From: Prunus persica
Taxonomy: Eukaryota; Streptophyta; Magnoliopsida; Rosales; Rosaceae
NCBI RefSeq assembly: GCF_000346465.2
Contig: NC_034011.1
Coordinates: 27,215,941 to 27,279,940, forward strand
Length of the DNA: 64,000 nt
Direction: 5' to 3'
Shown here: piece after piece, positions 10,759-25,682 of the stretch
How positions within the stretch are numbered: position 1 is the stretch's first letter
Layout: the number at the start of each line of letters is the position of its first letter
Notes under the pieces: model-generated
The model's database searches: none
Told to the model about the DNA's origin: nothing
What the model saw: only the letters and a program-made list of their open reading frames with translations
Position numbers and translations under genes: made by a program

Positions 10759-12505
10759 ATGGAACACCCAAGCAATGATGACCAATGCAAGAGTTCAGTG
10801 GTAGTAACATATGGGAATCAAGTTACTGGTATTGAATTTGAGCTTTATAGTAGTCATGATTCATTGTTGCAATAAAATCATGAATACTTGCACAACCCCT
10901 TTCTTTTCTTATTTAAGCCCCATTTTTTGCTTACAATTCTCTGATGCTGCAGATAAAGTGAAAGAAAGGTCAAGAGACCAAAGAGAACCTCTTCCAGGGG
11001 AGCCTAAATGTGTTATATGTAACCGTTATGGCGAGTATATATGCGATCAGACAGATGATGACATTTGCAGTTTGGAGTGTAAACAGACTGTCCTCTGCAG
11101 GGTTGCCAACACCCAATTGCCAGTCAACCTACCACCTCCCAAAAGATTAACTGCTACTGATGAGTGCTTTTATGTTCGAGATTCTGGTAGTCAATCAGGA
11201 TCTGTATTCTTCTCTAGTGACCAGACTGAATTGCTTAGAAGCAGACTTGAAATTCATGTGAAGGGAGACTTAGTTCCGCCACCTATCTTGTCCTTCTCTT
11301 CATGTAATTTTCCTCAAAAGCTCCTCCAAAATATAGAGGCTGCAGGTTTTGAAATGCCAACACCTGTCCAAATGCAAGCAATCCCAGCTGCTTTGAGTGG
11401 AAAAAGTTTGCTTGTGTCTGCTGAAACAGGGTCTGGGAAAACGGCTTCCTTTCTGGTTCCAATTGTTTATCTTTGTGCAAATTTTCGCTTTGAGCAGTTT
11501 AGAGACCGGAAAAAGCCGTTAGCAATGGTTCTAACACCAACCAGAGAGCTCTGTATACAAGTTGAGGAGCAAGCTAAGTTGCTCGGAAAGGGTTTGCCTT
11601 TTAAAACAGCACTTGTGGTTGGTGGTGATGCGATGGCCAGACAACTTCACCGCATTCAGCAAGGAGTGGAGCTCATCGTGGGAACTCCAGGCAGGCTAAT
11701 TGATCTTTTAACGAAGAATGATATACAACTGGATGATGTAAAGATTTTTGGTCTTGATGAGGTGGACTGCATGTTTCAAAGGGGATTCCGAGATCAGGTA
11801 ATGCAGATATTTAGGGCTCTATCACAACCCCAGGTTTTACTGTATTCTGCAACGGTCTCCCAAGATATAGAGAATATGGTAAGCTCTATGGCAAAAGATG
11901 TTGTTGTAGTCTCCGTTGGCAAGCCCAACAGGCCAAATAAGGTTGTGAAGCAACTACCTATCTGGGTCGAGTCGAAGCAAAAGAAGCAAAAGCTGTTTGA
12001 CATATTGATGAGCAAACAGCATTTTATGCCACCTGTGGTGGTTTATGTGGGATCAAGATTGGGGGCCGATCTCTTATCTAATGCAATTACAGTCACCATT
12101 GGAGTGAAAGCTTTATCAATCCATGGGGAGAAGTCCATGAAGGAGAGGAGAGATATAATGAGGTCATTTATAATGGGTGAGGTTCCTGTTATTGTAGCCA
12201 CTGGGATTTTAGGCCGTGGAGTTGATCTTGTGGGTGTAAGACAGGTAATTCTGTTTGACATGCCCAATTCCATGAAGGAGTATGTCCATCAGATTGGTAG
12301 GGCATCTAGACTGGGAGAAGAGGGTACAGCAATTGTGTTTGTAAGTGAGGAGAATAAGAACTTGTTTCCAGATTTGGTTGAGATTCTAAGATCTTCTGGT
12401 GCAGCTATACCTCGGGAGCTTGTTAATTCACGGTATATGACAGTGACACGCCCATTCTCCAATGGCGGAGGCCACCAGAAAAAGAGGAAGCACAAGCATG
12501 AATGA
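10759..12505 (+). CDS. RH41: DEAD-box ATP-dependent RNA helicase with HIT zinc finger, RH41 type
   Basis: Two coding exons, 10759-10828 and 10953-12505, give 540 residues. The short first exon joins in phase so that GNQVT runs into DKVKERSRDQ, which is the family N-terminus; reading the second exon further upstream instead gives an unrelated hydrophobic leader. Residues 43-73 form an HIT-type zinc finger (CVICNRYGEYICDQ, CSLECKQ). The helicase core follows: Q motif, motif I AETGSGKT (180-187), PTRELC, TPGRL, motif II DEVD (292-295), SAT (322-324), GRGVD and HQIGRASR (469-476). DEVD replaces DEAD, as I recall for RH41 orthologues. The tail is basic (KKRKHKHE). Expected role: RNA remodelling, possibly with snRNP or snoRNP partners through the HIT finger; this is inferred. 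Confidence 0.92.
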
Positions 12506-13080
12506 AATTTCCTAATGTTCTTCTAGTCCGTATCTGGATAAGTGTACTAAAGGCAAAGAATAGTTTTCCCTGAATTCAGGGCATGGTTAAGTTAGTATAG
12601 TCCTGGCGGTTATGTACATACAAAAGAAAGAGAAATGGGAATGACTCTGTCATTCATGCTAATTCAAACTGAAAATAAAAAATTCTTGTATTCAATTCAA
12701 CAACTATTGTTTACTGATCATGAGATTAAAATGGAATTAAAAGGGACCAAAGTGACATAAGTCAGAATTCGGAGGATAGCATCGAAATTAACTAAAAGAA
12801 GTATGCCCTTTATCGCAAGTAAGTATTTTGGGTGGGTGTGGGTGGGGGTAGGAGTCCGTGTGTACAGAAGACGCGTAGTGATCGGACCTCGCCTCGCCTG
12901 TGACCAGTTCCAGTGGGGGTTGGTTAGATTTCTCTCCCACCCTCGCCTCGTATCGATTCGCATATTATAATTTATATTGTCAAATGGTCGCATACGAGTC
13001 GAATAGATATATTGTATTATCCTCTTCTTCTGCCTCTGCCTTAAAGCCTTTGCCATAATTTTTCCTTTTCTTTCTGAAAG
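12506..13080. other. Spacer between RH41 and OTU12
   Basis: Contains the RH41 3'UTR (an A-rich stretch near 12670-12690 may hold the polyadenylation signal) and then the OTU12 promoter. No other gene or repeat is seen. Confidence 0.5.
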
Positions 13081-13190
13081 TTGCCTTGGCCATAATAAAA
13101 AGAAGGTACATTAATCGACCAACCAACAACCCTCACGAGAGAGAAAGAGCGAAGTTGGATAGGGCCCTCTTTATTATCGAACAACATCAG

Positions 13191-13887
13191 GTAATTATTT
13201 TGATGGTTATTGTGTTTCAAATCCTCCTTTACGCCAAACAAAATCGGAACTGCAGTTGGTCTCAGAATTTCAAGATTGACGATCAAAGTTTCCAACTTGT
13301 TTGACTTTCTGATTGCAATTATTAATTTAATGGATTTGGTATATCAAACTTATTTTTCTTGTTTCTTCGCCTTCCATGTTCGTATTTAGTTTCAATTTAT
13401 GCTTCTGCGTAATTATACTGAAGTCTTTTTGTTTGGTTGATTGATTTTGATAAAATCTGCGCGTGGTGGCTGCCATGGTTGTATGTTTCAGCTTCTTTTT
13501 TCTTTTCCTTTCTTTTATTGCGGGAAGAGGTGAGACATTCTGAGGATTAATCCTAGAAGCCACATTCAGCCATTTCTTTTACTTCATTCTTCTCTGCTTT
13601 GTGGTTGCACGATTATCCCCAGGCATATTACCGTGTATTTGTCCTACCTTGGAAAAAAGAAAATGAAAGAAAGAAGATTTCTTTGCATCTTTGCTCCTAT
13701 ATTATATGCCCATCCTACTTGACAGTACACTGTGCCCAATCGATTATTATAAATAGCAATTATTTAACAACAATCTTACGCACAACCCTAGCATTCAAAT
13801 TTGTTGAATGATTGTAGACTCTTTTCAGCTTTTCAACTTTGGCTACTCACACTCAGCATATAAGCTCATTCTAGTATTTGTTTTCAG
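13191..13887 (+). other. Probable 5'UTR intron of the OTU gene
   Basis: Donor CAG/GTAATT at 13191 and acceptor TTGTTTTCAG ending at 13887 enclose a T-rich stretch. The start codon at 13921 lies 33 bases beyond the acceptor. Inferred from splice signals only. Confidence 0.55.
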
Positions 13888-13920
13888 TGTGATAAGAATT
13901 TGAAAACAGACGACGACATT

Positions 13921-16900
13921 ATGATGAACGGGACTCACAGTGTGGGGGAATGTTCTAGCTCAACTTCCCTGAGCAGCCAACAGGATGTTGAGGATGACTG
14001 CATGATTGCTGTTGTACTATCAGAAGAGTATGCTAAGTTAGATGGTGCAGTTGCTAGACGCCTTTCCAACCTGGCACCTGTTCCTGTAATGAAAATCTCC
14101 TTTTCTCCCTTTCTCTCTCCCTTCTCCTCTCCCTCTTCCCCCCCCCCCCCCCCCCCAAAATCACTATTTTCATTCATAGGTTAATTTAATATTACCAAAA
14201 TGTCTCCAATGGTACGCAACTAGAACTTAATCTCAATTAGTGAGTCCAAAAATATTATTTCTCTAATGCATCTAGCATATTGACGTATGGAGTGTAATAC
14301 ACCTTTATGAAGTTATTGCTAGCAAAGTTTTCACGGTATAGAATCATTCTTCTTTAGAAATTAGAATTGCATGCTACATCCTTTGATTGTTGTCTTTAAG
14401 AACTTCATTAAGCTGGAATAACTTTTTCTTTTTCTTTTGAATTTTTCCATTTAATAAGGAAAAGGTGCTCGTCTTAATATGTGATGGTATTATTATGTTT
14501 TTAAAATTACAGCACATTCCTCGGATAAATTCCTACATCCCCAACATTAGTGATGCTAGTTTGGACCATCAACGGCTTCTCCAGAGGTATGTTTTATGAT
14601 TCCGAAAAAAATTATGTACTGGTTATTTCGTGGTTGAGAACTTTCCTAAAGGTATTGAAATAGCTTCTTTATCATTTCCGTTTTGGTTGATGGTGAGAAA
14701 TAATTTAAGTAAAAGAAGTCAAATTTCAAAGGTAACAACGTAAAAGCACACACTTGGAAATGGCCGGAGGTATTGGAAAACCTCACTGTAAATAAGCATA
14801 TTTGTAACTCATGGAAAACCACATGAGTACTGCAAATGATAGTCGTAAATATTATGTATTGAGGCTAAAACTTAACCTGTTTGTTGCTAATGTAGGGGGT
14901 AGTTTACCCGTGGGTGGATGGTCGTACAAAAATCAAACTTGTATTATAATAGTTAGAACTATTCTCAACATGGAAGTTCTGAGATGAATTTATTTTTGCT
15001 TTTCTTTTTACTTTTTTTTGTTTTTTGTTAACAGGTGTTTGAGTGTCTCATTTATGCAATTATGATATTCTGATATGAACCACATTTGGAGTGAACTTCA
15101 GCCCAGACTTGTTACCCCACATGAAAAACACATGTACCTTGTGGGCTTAGGCATTGAGTGTGATATACAACTCTCAGTCCAGCATCTTAGTGGACTAGAA
15201 TATCTGTTTTGCACTCTATATACGTCTGTTTAACTTCTTCTTGGGTGATAGTTTAGTGAATCTCTTATTACTTCCTCACAGGTTACATGTCTATGGTTTA
15301 TACGAAGTAAAGGTTTCTGGTGATGGAAACTGTCAGGTATCTGCATTTCTGAAGTAATAGGTAATATTATCCTTTGTTTTATATTGATTTATTCTCTCTC
15401 TTTGTTTTTTTTTTTGGGTGCAGTTTCGTGCACTTTCAGATCAAATGTACAAGTCTCCAGAGTATCACAAGCATGTCCGGAAAGAGATTGTGAAACAGGT
15501 AGAGTGTAATTATGAAGTACCCAATTGCTGTAGAGGGACAAAATTTAAAAGGTGAATTTGGATTTAGAAAATTGGGCTGGAGATCCATTGATATTAGATG
15601 AAAGATCAATTAATGAGAGAACCAGAGATTACTGAAACTGAGGAGAAAATCAGAGATTACTAATTACGAGAAATTGAATGAAAAAAAAAAATCAGAGATT
15701 ACTAAAAAAATTATCACTGCTATTTGTGGCTGTTCATATTTGATTAAATTAAAACTTCATCCACCAGTGTTGCTACCTTTGCATCACAACCTTTACCATT
15801 GCTGTAATCCCTGGATTCCAAAGCTACTGTTTTTTGCTGACAACCACTGCTTCCCGTGTTCCTTCTCTCTACAAACATAATTATCATGATGAATCTATAT
15901 CCTATAATGACCTTTCAGTGCAACATTTTGTCACCAACTTTTTCATTAGTTTATAAGGTGAAAAAAAGTGAATGGCTAATTTGAGTTTGCTTATCTTGCA
16001 CTACTTTTCCTGTTTTCAGCTCAAAGACTATCATTCTTTGTATGAAGGCTATGTCCCTATGAAGTACAAACGCTATTACAAGAAAATGGCAAAGTATGTT
16101 AAATTGTTTAGGGTCAGTAGTTCTGTTATTTGATAAAATAAGCTTCTGCGAGTATGCATGAATTTAATTGCTGGTTTAGTTTCATCTATTTTTCCTGGCG
16201 GAGGAGATTTGTATTCACTTTTAATTTATCACATGATACAGATCTGGTGAATGGGGGGATCATGTTACCTTACAAGCAGCAGCTGACAAGGTCCGTTAAT
16301 GTTGTCCCAATGGGTTGAAATTGTTTTCTGTAGATACATATGCATATCGTTCTTATAATATTTTTCTATTTTCAATTCTGGTTGATTTGCACTCAAACAT
16401 GAGTAATTTTATCCGTCATAACTCTTTTTTCCTCAAGAGTACAAAGCTTATTGTATAATGTCTAGAAGAATATAAAATTCTAAAATAATAGGCCTATAGT
16501 ACGTGTGTGAAGAGCATTAATTAAAAGAAGAGTACAATGACTCAATAATGTGGTGTTTGGTACTCAGATTGGCTTATTGGTCTCACTTTAAACTTGGCTC
16601 TGCATCACAGGCTCTCATCAATGGTTTGATACAGTTGAATATAGACTGGGTTCATTGCTTTTTCATTCTCAATGTTGAGGTCTTCTAATATGTAGGTTGT
16701 TTATACCCCAAAAGATTGAGTTATGGGAGAACAGTTTGTATATCAAGCTAGCACCCCCTCATGTGCAGCTCTGTTCTGCATTACGATGACTTGTGGCCAA
16801 TGAAGGATTTGAACGCAAGCCTTTTTGGAACCAAAACTTTGATGCCATTGTATCCCAAAAGCTTAATGTTAGAGCGTCACTGTGGTTTTTGTTACTTAAT

Positions 16901-18514
16901 GTTGTTAGGGATGGGAAAAAAAAAAGAATCTTTCATTTGTGTTACTTTAGAGAGTGAATGTGGTGGCATTGACTTAGTTCTATTAATTAATTGTGGTTCA
17001 TTGTATTTTGGGTTATTCAAAAAAGACCTAATTAGTTAATAGATATTGGTTGTAGGTTAATGTGGCATATATCTTGCCAAATTATATGATGTCTGGTATC
17101 TATCAAAATTTATTGATGATGGCATCAAGTTACTTTTGCAATTTAACAGGAAATATTTCGTTGTGAGATGGAACTTGATTATATTGAATCTTTAGTCACA
17201 AATAAAAAAGAGCATTGGAAAATGATGCAATAGTACAAATATTATTAGAGAATATCATTTTAGGAAGATATACATATACATCAGTGCCGATAACTTCTCA
17301 AATGTCTTGTTGTCATGTTGTTCAATGTCTTTTCTTGTAGTTTATGATGTTCTGTAATCCTGCTTGTTTGAATGCAGTTTGAAGCGAAGATTTGCCTTTT
17401 GACATCATTCAGAGATACTTGCTTTATTGAAATTATGCCTCAGTACCAGCCACCAAAACGTGGTAAGATGGAAGTATCTTTTCTCTTTTATGCTCATAGT
17501 ATTAGGTTAATATTGCATCACCGAAAAGAAAAATAAAAAATAAAAGACTCGCTAGTCTCCTGGCACTGTCCAGTTCTGAGATTAGGGGCTGCCTATTATG
17601 GAGACAGGTGGGCTTTGACTCATATTTTAGAACTACTTTGGTTTGATAAAAAAAGGATGGCTCAGGCATTAATTTATGGTATTGTGGAAACTTGGCATGT
17701 ATATGTAAAGTGTCTCTAGGCTGAAACCCTGGAAACTGCTTGTGGTGATTGAGAGTTTCATGATCAAAGATGTTAGCTTATTGAATGAAATTATCACTGA
17801 AGAGAGGCTGATAGTGGGAGGAAGTTATCTGAAAAAAAATGAACTGAAGGAATTAGGAAACATTTAGAATCATATTATGGTCTTCTAGGAGGCTAAGTAG
17901 TAATCCTAAATATGGTATCAGTGTCAAAAGAATGCATACCTCGCTTAAAATTTTTATCAACCAAGATCTCCGCTATCTTTAGGATACTTGGTGTGACCGA
18001 GCAAGAGAGAATATAATGTATGGCAAGAAAAGACTTAATGCATAAGAGTTATGTTTTAAATCTAATTTGTACGAAAGGAAATACATATATAACAAGAAAG
18101 AGCCATGAAACTATGGGCGTTGGGCAACTTTTTTCTTCAAGGAATTGGACTTAATTTTCGAATTCCTTTGATCACATTTCCCATTTCTATCAACAAACTT
18201 TGCGTACATTCTTTAACTGGCTGTTGGATTTTCATTTGCCAATATTTTTCTTTCATCTATTTCAATTTCAAATTCTGACAATTTCAAAATTATGCAGAAC
18301 TGTGGCTGAGTTTTTGGTCTGAGGTTCATTACAATTCACTATATGAAATCCGAGGTGTTTTTCTATTTTCAAATTTTTTTTTAATTTGCAGTAAAAATAT
18401 CATTTTATAGGGGTCAAGTGCGGGACTATGGCTTTGATTATATCTTAGTTGTGTGTCGTCTTTGCAGATGCTCCAATTCAACAGAAGCCAAGGAGGAAAC
18501 ACTGGTTGTTCTAG
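13921..18514 (+). CDS. OTU12: OTU-domain deubiquitinating cysteine protease, OTU12 type
   Basis: Nine coding exons: 13921-14085, 14513-14586, 15282-15336, 15424-15498, 16020-16093, 16242-16290, 17378-17462, 18298-18354, 18468-18514. They join in phase to 226 residues. The OTU fold is clear: VSGDGNCQFRALSDQ supplies Asp94 and the nucleophile Cys97, and SEVHYNSLYE supplies the catalytic His203, all intact. Members of this plant clade cleave polyubiquitin. The length fits a compact OTU protein without extra ubiquitin-binding domains, although residues 15-50 are an acidic Ser-rich segment. A second in-frame Met directly follows the chosen one. The symbol rests partly on position: RH41 and OTU12 are, from memory, neighbours in Arabidopsis. 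It could be the closely related OTU11. Confidence 0.9.
14138..14156. repeat. Homopolymer run of 19 C in OTU intron
   Basis: Nineteen consecutive C residues followed by AAAA, about 50 bases downstream of a splice donor, after a CT-rich stretch. Such runs are prone to length error in assemblies. Confidence 0.95.
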
Positions 18515-19637
18515 GCTTCTAGTGTGATTTTTGAAGTTATGACAGTCAGGATGTTCAAAGATTTTAGCACTGTGCATATGTTCCCGAAGATGTTGAATTC
18601 AATTAGAAACTTTATATACATACTAGTATTATTATTTAGGCCATTACGGCTGTAAACGGTTTGTAGTGTTTTGAAGATGTATTATTCTTGTTCAATTCTT
18701 TTGTAAGACCAATGATGTATTATTCTTTCAAAGGGGATTTATATGTGAAATTAGATGATCAGTATTCACTATGAATTTTCAATGTTTGTTTTTCGCCACC
18801 CAGATATGTGAAGCTCTGAGTTCAATGAATCTCCAGAGTATATTCTTCGGGCAGCCCTTCGTATTTTATATTAGTGGCTATACATATACAATATCAAAAA
18901 TGAGTTTGAAGCTGGACCCTGGCTGGTGCCAGGACGAATTTACAACAGTTTGGCTCCTCTAAGATGAATTTATTCATTTGCTAATTGTTTTGGGGTATGT
19001 GCACCTTATCGCTTCGTTAGTCTGATAAGCTGAGTGGATTACTTAGATTAAGGTACATGCAGTGCAGAAATCAAAATTCTCAGGGTTATTATGGCTAACT
19101 CAATTTTGATCATTGTTAAGATTAATTATATAGTATCACCTGAGTACCACGTGTTTTAATATAAGTGGATATTTGTTATACTAAATCATAAGATTGGGAG
19201 ATATGAACATCATACTCCGCTCATATTATAACAGGTGGACATATAATATAAGTATATTTCTCCTTTGTTATCAAACAGCCATTAGTTTTCAATATATTTA
19301 TGATGTTTACTGTTTTATGTGCCTGATTTGCTGACTCAAAATCATAACTCAACTCCGACCCAAAGCCACCTTTGGGTTCAGCAACGGAAAACGAAAGAGA
19401 AACAGATTTTGAAAATAATGAAGCCAGCAAGAGTACACGCTTAGAAACTTCATCTGCATCAACACGATCTTGCATGATGACAAGCAAGAGAAAATGGTTT
19501 GAACAATATTCTCATTATAAATATAAATTGGAAAAGAAAAGAGAAAAGTAGAAATTAAGGCAGAGGTTAGGGAGAAACAAAAAACATAGAGATGATGAGG
19601 GAATGACGAGTAGAAAATTAGAATGATGATCTGATCA
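18515..19637. other. Spacer between convergent OTU and GAPA genes
   Basis: The two flanking genes point toward each other, so this stretch holds both 3'UTRs and polyadenylation signals. It is AT-rich and shows no further gene, RNA or mobile element that I can recognise. Confidence 0.5.
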
Positions 19638-21639
<2,002 letters not shown>

Positions 21640-21749
21640 CCTTGCGAGGGAGGATGGAGGATATGGATATGGAGCTAGCTAGCTAGCCTATAGCTTAAGC
21701 AAGCAGTAGTAGAAGTGGTAGCAAGACAGTCAGAAAATTTGCAAGGTCA

Positions 21750-21758
21750 TTATATATT
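21750..21758 (-). promoter_or_regulatory. Candidate TATA box of GAPA
   Basis: On the minus strand a TATATAATG-type match lies about 110 bases before the GAPA start codon, a spacing that fits a leader of about 80 bases. No other strong core promoter match lies closer. Confidence 0.4.
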
Positions 21759-22519
21759 CATTTTAATAAGATAGAGATGATGAGAGAGCAAGTGTTGGGA
21801 GTGACTGACATAAAACCAAGAGGGGATGAGATTATGGATAGCCTATCATTCAACGAATGGCTGAGGTTTAAAGCTTTGTGTTTGTGTCCCCCTCTCCCCT
21901 CCACTCCTATTCCTCCTTCTATACACTCTTCCTTTCCTTGCATTTCCCATCTTCTCTCTCACTTTCTTCTTTCATTTTGTACTCATGTTGGACATTAGGC
22001 CTTTGGGCCTTTGGGCCTGAGCCTGGTTCTCTTAGTCGCCCAACTTACATATACAAAGAATATAAAGCTGCTGCAAGGATGAAAAAGTCTACCAGTCAGG
22101 ATCCATGCATTGCCCCTCCTATGCTTTGGCATACACATACAACGGCAAACATTAATAACGCGGATGAGGGGAAACGCTGTGTGCGTTGGGCCTATTGGCG
22201 ACGGAGGTGGAGAAGAGAAGTGGGGAGAAAGAGTAAGAGAAGATAAAGCGTAAGATTTGAAAAAAAAGAAAAAGAAAAGTATCATTGGTGTTTTGATTTT
22301 TAATTGTTATTAGGCTATTATAATTTAAGCTAACAGTGTTCTGTTGTTAAATATAAAGACAGCTGCAACACATTTTCCTCAACAAACCCTCATTCGTTTC
22401 AATACGGATTTTGCTAACTGTTTGGTCACTGAAACTGCAATAGAGCTTTAGTGGCTTCCCACCGAACAAATTCTAACTCCAAAACGAAAAGAGGATCGTT
22501 CTATGGATAGTCTCCGAAC

Positions 22520-22610
22520 ATACATTCGTTTTTCAGTGGGTGGCTTCCAAAACATCCATTTGCTCTTCGATGGGTAGCTTTCAAACATCCATTTGTTTTT
22601 CAGCGAACAC
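22520..22610. repeat. Three degenerate tandem units of about 31 bp
   Basis: Units start near 22520, 22551 and 22583 and share the pattern ACATyCATTTG or ACATTCGTTT, a TTTTCAG or CTTCGATGGG core, and GTGGCTTyCAAA. Divergence between units is high, suggesting an old local duplication. Confidence 0.6.
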
Positions 22611-23202
22611 GGTTGCGACCCTACTTTTACTGTGATAGTCAATGGCCCGGCAATGGCTATGGGCACCTTATTTCACTTGATATTAAAGTAGATCAACTAA
22701 ACAGAGTGAGTAACCAAACAAATACATCTTTGTAATAGATTCTTTCTTCAATAAAGTTCAGATCTTCTTTCCCGAATTTGCCTATGTGAAATAGAGTTCA
22801 AATATTAATTATCGACCCAACCCAACCCATCAGAAGTTGTATCAACATGTTACATTACAGAATGAGACCAGTATAAATGCGTCGTAAACTTGATAATTAT
22901 AATTGAACAGAACTAGTAATTGTCTCATGTATCAATGAAACTAACATCAAAAGGCATCAGCAATGAAAAAGCGTTACTGTTGGCGCATTTCCAGTTTTCT
23001 AGACAGTTAAAGCGATTGAGATCGGAAGATCCATCTAGAGAGTTTTCTTGAGATTCAAAATAGGGTTTTTTGTATTGAACTTATGATCACAACAACATAA
23101 AAGACGAAAATCCCTAGGCATCATGCATAGATTGGATTCCGTAAACAACAGAGACCACACCACATAGTTAGAAAGTTAGAACTGGCTCGCATAACCTCAT
23201 TT

Positions 23203-23314
23203 TAGCACATAGCTTCTGAAAGTAAGCTTTACATACTGTTTTCTACTAACTGAAAGCGTTACTTCATTGCATCTAGAATAATGTAACCTCACTCTAGCAC
23301 ATAGCTTCTGAAAG
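23203..23314. repeat. 20-bp direct repeat pair, 92 bp period
   Basis: The 20-mer TAGCACATAGCTTCTGAAAG occurs at 23203-23222 and exactly again at 23295-23314. TAACCTCA also precedes both copies, so the duplicated block is about 30 bp. Confidence 0.85.
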
Positions 23315-24583
23315 CACATTAGTCTAGGACCCAACAATGACCTTGACCACAGGAATGTCAATCTAAATTTTTTGAGCTGCTCTTGACTAAAAATAAACAT
23401 AAATTAAACAAGCCTCCAGCTTCTTAAGGCGAAGAAGCAGAGAACTAAAAGACTCAAAAGGTATTTAGTATGGTCCAGGGCAGATGCCAATTAGTTTTTC
23501 TGCTTTTCTCTTTTGAAAATGTCCATCTTTCACAGCAATGTAGCTGAAAAGTAGGTCTACAATGAAAATTGCAGCCAACTCACAAATCAACCTTGGAAGA
23601 ATTGTAGATCCTTGAATTAAAAAAATATTTAATTCAACTAAGCTAAGCCTAATCCAACTCAGAAATTCAAACTACTAACCCAACCCTCATAAATTGTTGT
23701 TTTTCATTTTCACTTTGTAGATGGTCAATATGTTCTATTGAAAAAAAAAATATCAATATGAGATCTTTTACAAAATCATCTTCCATTTCTCAATTACTTA
23801 ATCTTCGATTCGGTATATAGGAAGGTAGGAATGTAATTTTACACTACAACGTGAAAAATTGAAGCCTTCCTTCCACACAAATTAATACGCACTTGAATGG
23901 AAGAAACAAACTCACTAGCAACTTGTCATGTCATGCTTGCATAACTCATTAAAACAGATTGCTTGGTCAAATCAGCTAATGTTTAAGATAAGTTGCTGCA
24001 GGCAGAATCTATTCAATATAAAGTTTTCTACCAATAAATATTCTTAGTCTGAATTACCCCAGGCGCGCAATCTCTTCTTTCTCACATGAAAAAGGCAAGG
24101 CAAAAGAGAAACAAAAGCATAGCCAAAATGGGGGAAATGACAGTATTTTTTAATAAATATTGAGCAATCTAGATGACAGACGGAAGAACAAAAGCTAGAA
24201 TTCAATAAATTTAATTAGCAGGATTCTAAGACTACCATCAACCAGGATGCATATTCGTTAGAAATTTAGAAGGCAAAGAGCATGAAATGCAATAGTTAAT
24301 ACTAGCAGCATATATGGCTTCAACTTCAGCTAATGTGACATCAATCATCATCAATAAAGTAAGGAGCAAGGGCAAAACAAGGCATGGCAGTAGTATCCCA
24401 ATTATGACTAGGAACTGGGAACTGGGAACTAGGAAGGAAGGAGGACTACTGACTGACGGTTGAGACAGAAGAGCTGCTGAGCTGAGCAATGATATTGGAT
24501 TCATGGCGAACTGGACTCTGGAGCAGTTAGTGAAGTGAATGCCTGCCTGCCTGGTCAGTGGTCATATGTTACAGCTCATATAT

Positions 24584-25654
24584 TCATACTCTGAGTATCT
24601 GAAGCTTGGTCGAGAAGGCAATTGCAACCCAATCGGGCTGGGAAGAGGACCACTGCAGCTGCTCGATCTCGGCCCCGGCCGTATAGGCCAGAATGGGATC
24701 CAGGCCACCCTCCACCGGCTGGCCCATGGAGGAGAGGTCCCAGATGAGAGCCTGGGAGTCATCTCCGGCAGTGCAGATGTGGCAAGAGCTGTGAGGGGCC
24801 CAGGCAATGGCATTGACGCTGGCCTGGTGCCTCTGCAACTCGACGACTGGGAGGGTCGGGAAGCGGATGTCCAGGACGACCACCTTGGCGCTGTCCATGA
24901 TGATGGTGGCCATGTACCTGGGGTCTTGCTTGTTCCATCCCAGCCGGACCAGGGGGGTGTCGGGCTCCGAACTCTCGTAGATGATGGTCGAGTGCTCCTT
25001 GTCGCGCAGGTCGAACACTCTCACGGAGCCGTCTGCCGAGACGGAGGCGAAGACACCAACGCCGCCCCAGGCGATGTCGTACACCTCCTTGTCGTGGGCG
25101 ATGAGCTGGGTGTCCACCGCCTCGCGCTCTATGTCCCAGATAGTGCAGGTAGTGTCGATAGAGGAGGTGCCTATGCGCTTGGGCTCCGCCTCGTTCCAGT
25201 CGAAGGAGGTGAGGGGCCCGCAGAACTCGGAGCTCTTGTTGCCGTTGAGGAGGGACTTGAGCTCCACTGACGAGGAGGAGGAGGAGTCAGACTCCTCGTC
25301 CTCCCCAGAGATGCGCCACACGCGGAGGAAATCGCTCGAGGTGGCCAGCAGGTCTGGCTTCTGGCACTCCTTGTCCGGGATGAAGATGGTCTTGGTCGGC
25401 GGGTACGGGTGCTCGAACGACAGGTTCGGGTCCGACCGGATCTCCCCGTTTGAGTCGTCCAGCTGCACGATCTCCACTCGGTTCGGGTACTGCTCCAGGA
25501 GGCTTGCGATGGCCAGCCGGTACTTCTTGTCCCGACGGACGCTCCAGTTCATGGCGTAGATGTGCCATGGCGCCTCATACGTGTAGATCTCCGATCGTTT
25601 CTGCTGCTCATCTGACCCGTCCTGATTCGGATCGCTACTCCTACTGGCCCCCAT
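24584..25654 (-). CDS. LWD: WD40 clock regulator LWD1/LWD2-like
   Basis: Intronless gene for a 356-residue WD40 protein. The N-terminus after a short acidic leader, [19 protein letters not shown], and the [51 protein letters not shown] and [15 protein letters not shown] repeats are characteristic of the AN11/TTG1-related LIGHT-REGULATED WD subfamily, which acts in the nucleus as a transcriptional co-activator in the circadian clock with TCP and clock-gene promoters in Arabidopsis. Length matches LWD1 and LWD2 (about 346). The start Met is preceded directly by a GA-repeat leader. It is divergent from the PPR gene to its right (about 1.5 kb apart) and shares orientation with GAPA. TTG1-type anthocyanin regulators are related, but the sequence fits LWD better. 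Confidence 0.92.
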   Translation of the reverse strand: MGASRSSDPNQDGSDEQQKRSEIYTYEAPWHIYAMNWSVRRDKKYRLAIASLLEQYPNRVEIVQLDDSNGEIRSDPNLSFEHPYPPTKTIFIPDKECQKPDLLATSSDFLRVWRISGEDEESDSSSSSSVELKSLLNGNKSSEFCGPLTSFDWNEAEPKRIGTSSIDTTCTIWDIEREAVDTQLIAHDKEVYDIAWGGVGVFASVSADGSVRVFDLRDKEHSTIIYESSEPDTPLVRLGWNKQDPRYMATIIMDSAKVVVLDIRFPTLPVVELQRHQASVNAIAWAPHSSCHICTAGDDSQALIWDLSSMGQPVEGGLDPILAYTAGAEIEQLQWSSSQPDWVAIAFSTKLQILRV

Positions 25655-25682
25655 CTCTCTCTCTTTCTCTCTCTCTCTCTCT
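25655..25682 (-). repeat. GA-rich microsatellite abutting the LWD start codon
   Basis: On the coding (minus) strand the leader is almost pure GA repeat, interrupted by one AAA, ending right at the ATG. GAGA tracts in plant 5' leaders can bind BBR/BPC factors in DNA; a function here is inference. Confidence 0.9.

Larger units (their letters stand above)
21760..24583. other. Intergenic region between GAPA and LWD
   Basis: Holds the GAPA upstream region on its left and the LWD 3' flank on its right. GGGCCT motifs cluster near 22000-22020 and 22186. Two short repeat clusters (22520-22610 and 23203-23314) are listed separately. No gene is supported. Confidence 0.45.

Noticed and set aside
10811..10952. 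Extension of RH41 upstream in the frame of exon 2
   Set aside because: It encodes an unrelated hydrophobic leader. The spliced start at 10759 joins in phase and gives the family N-terminus.
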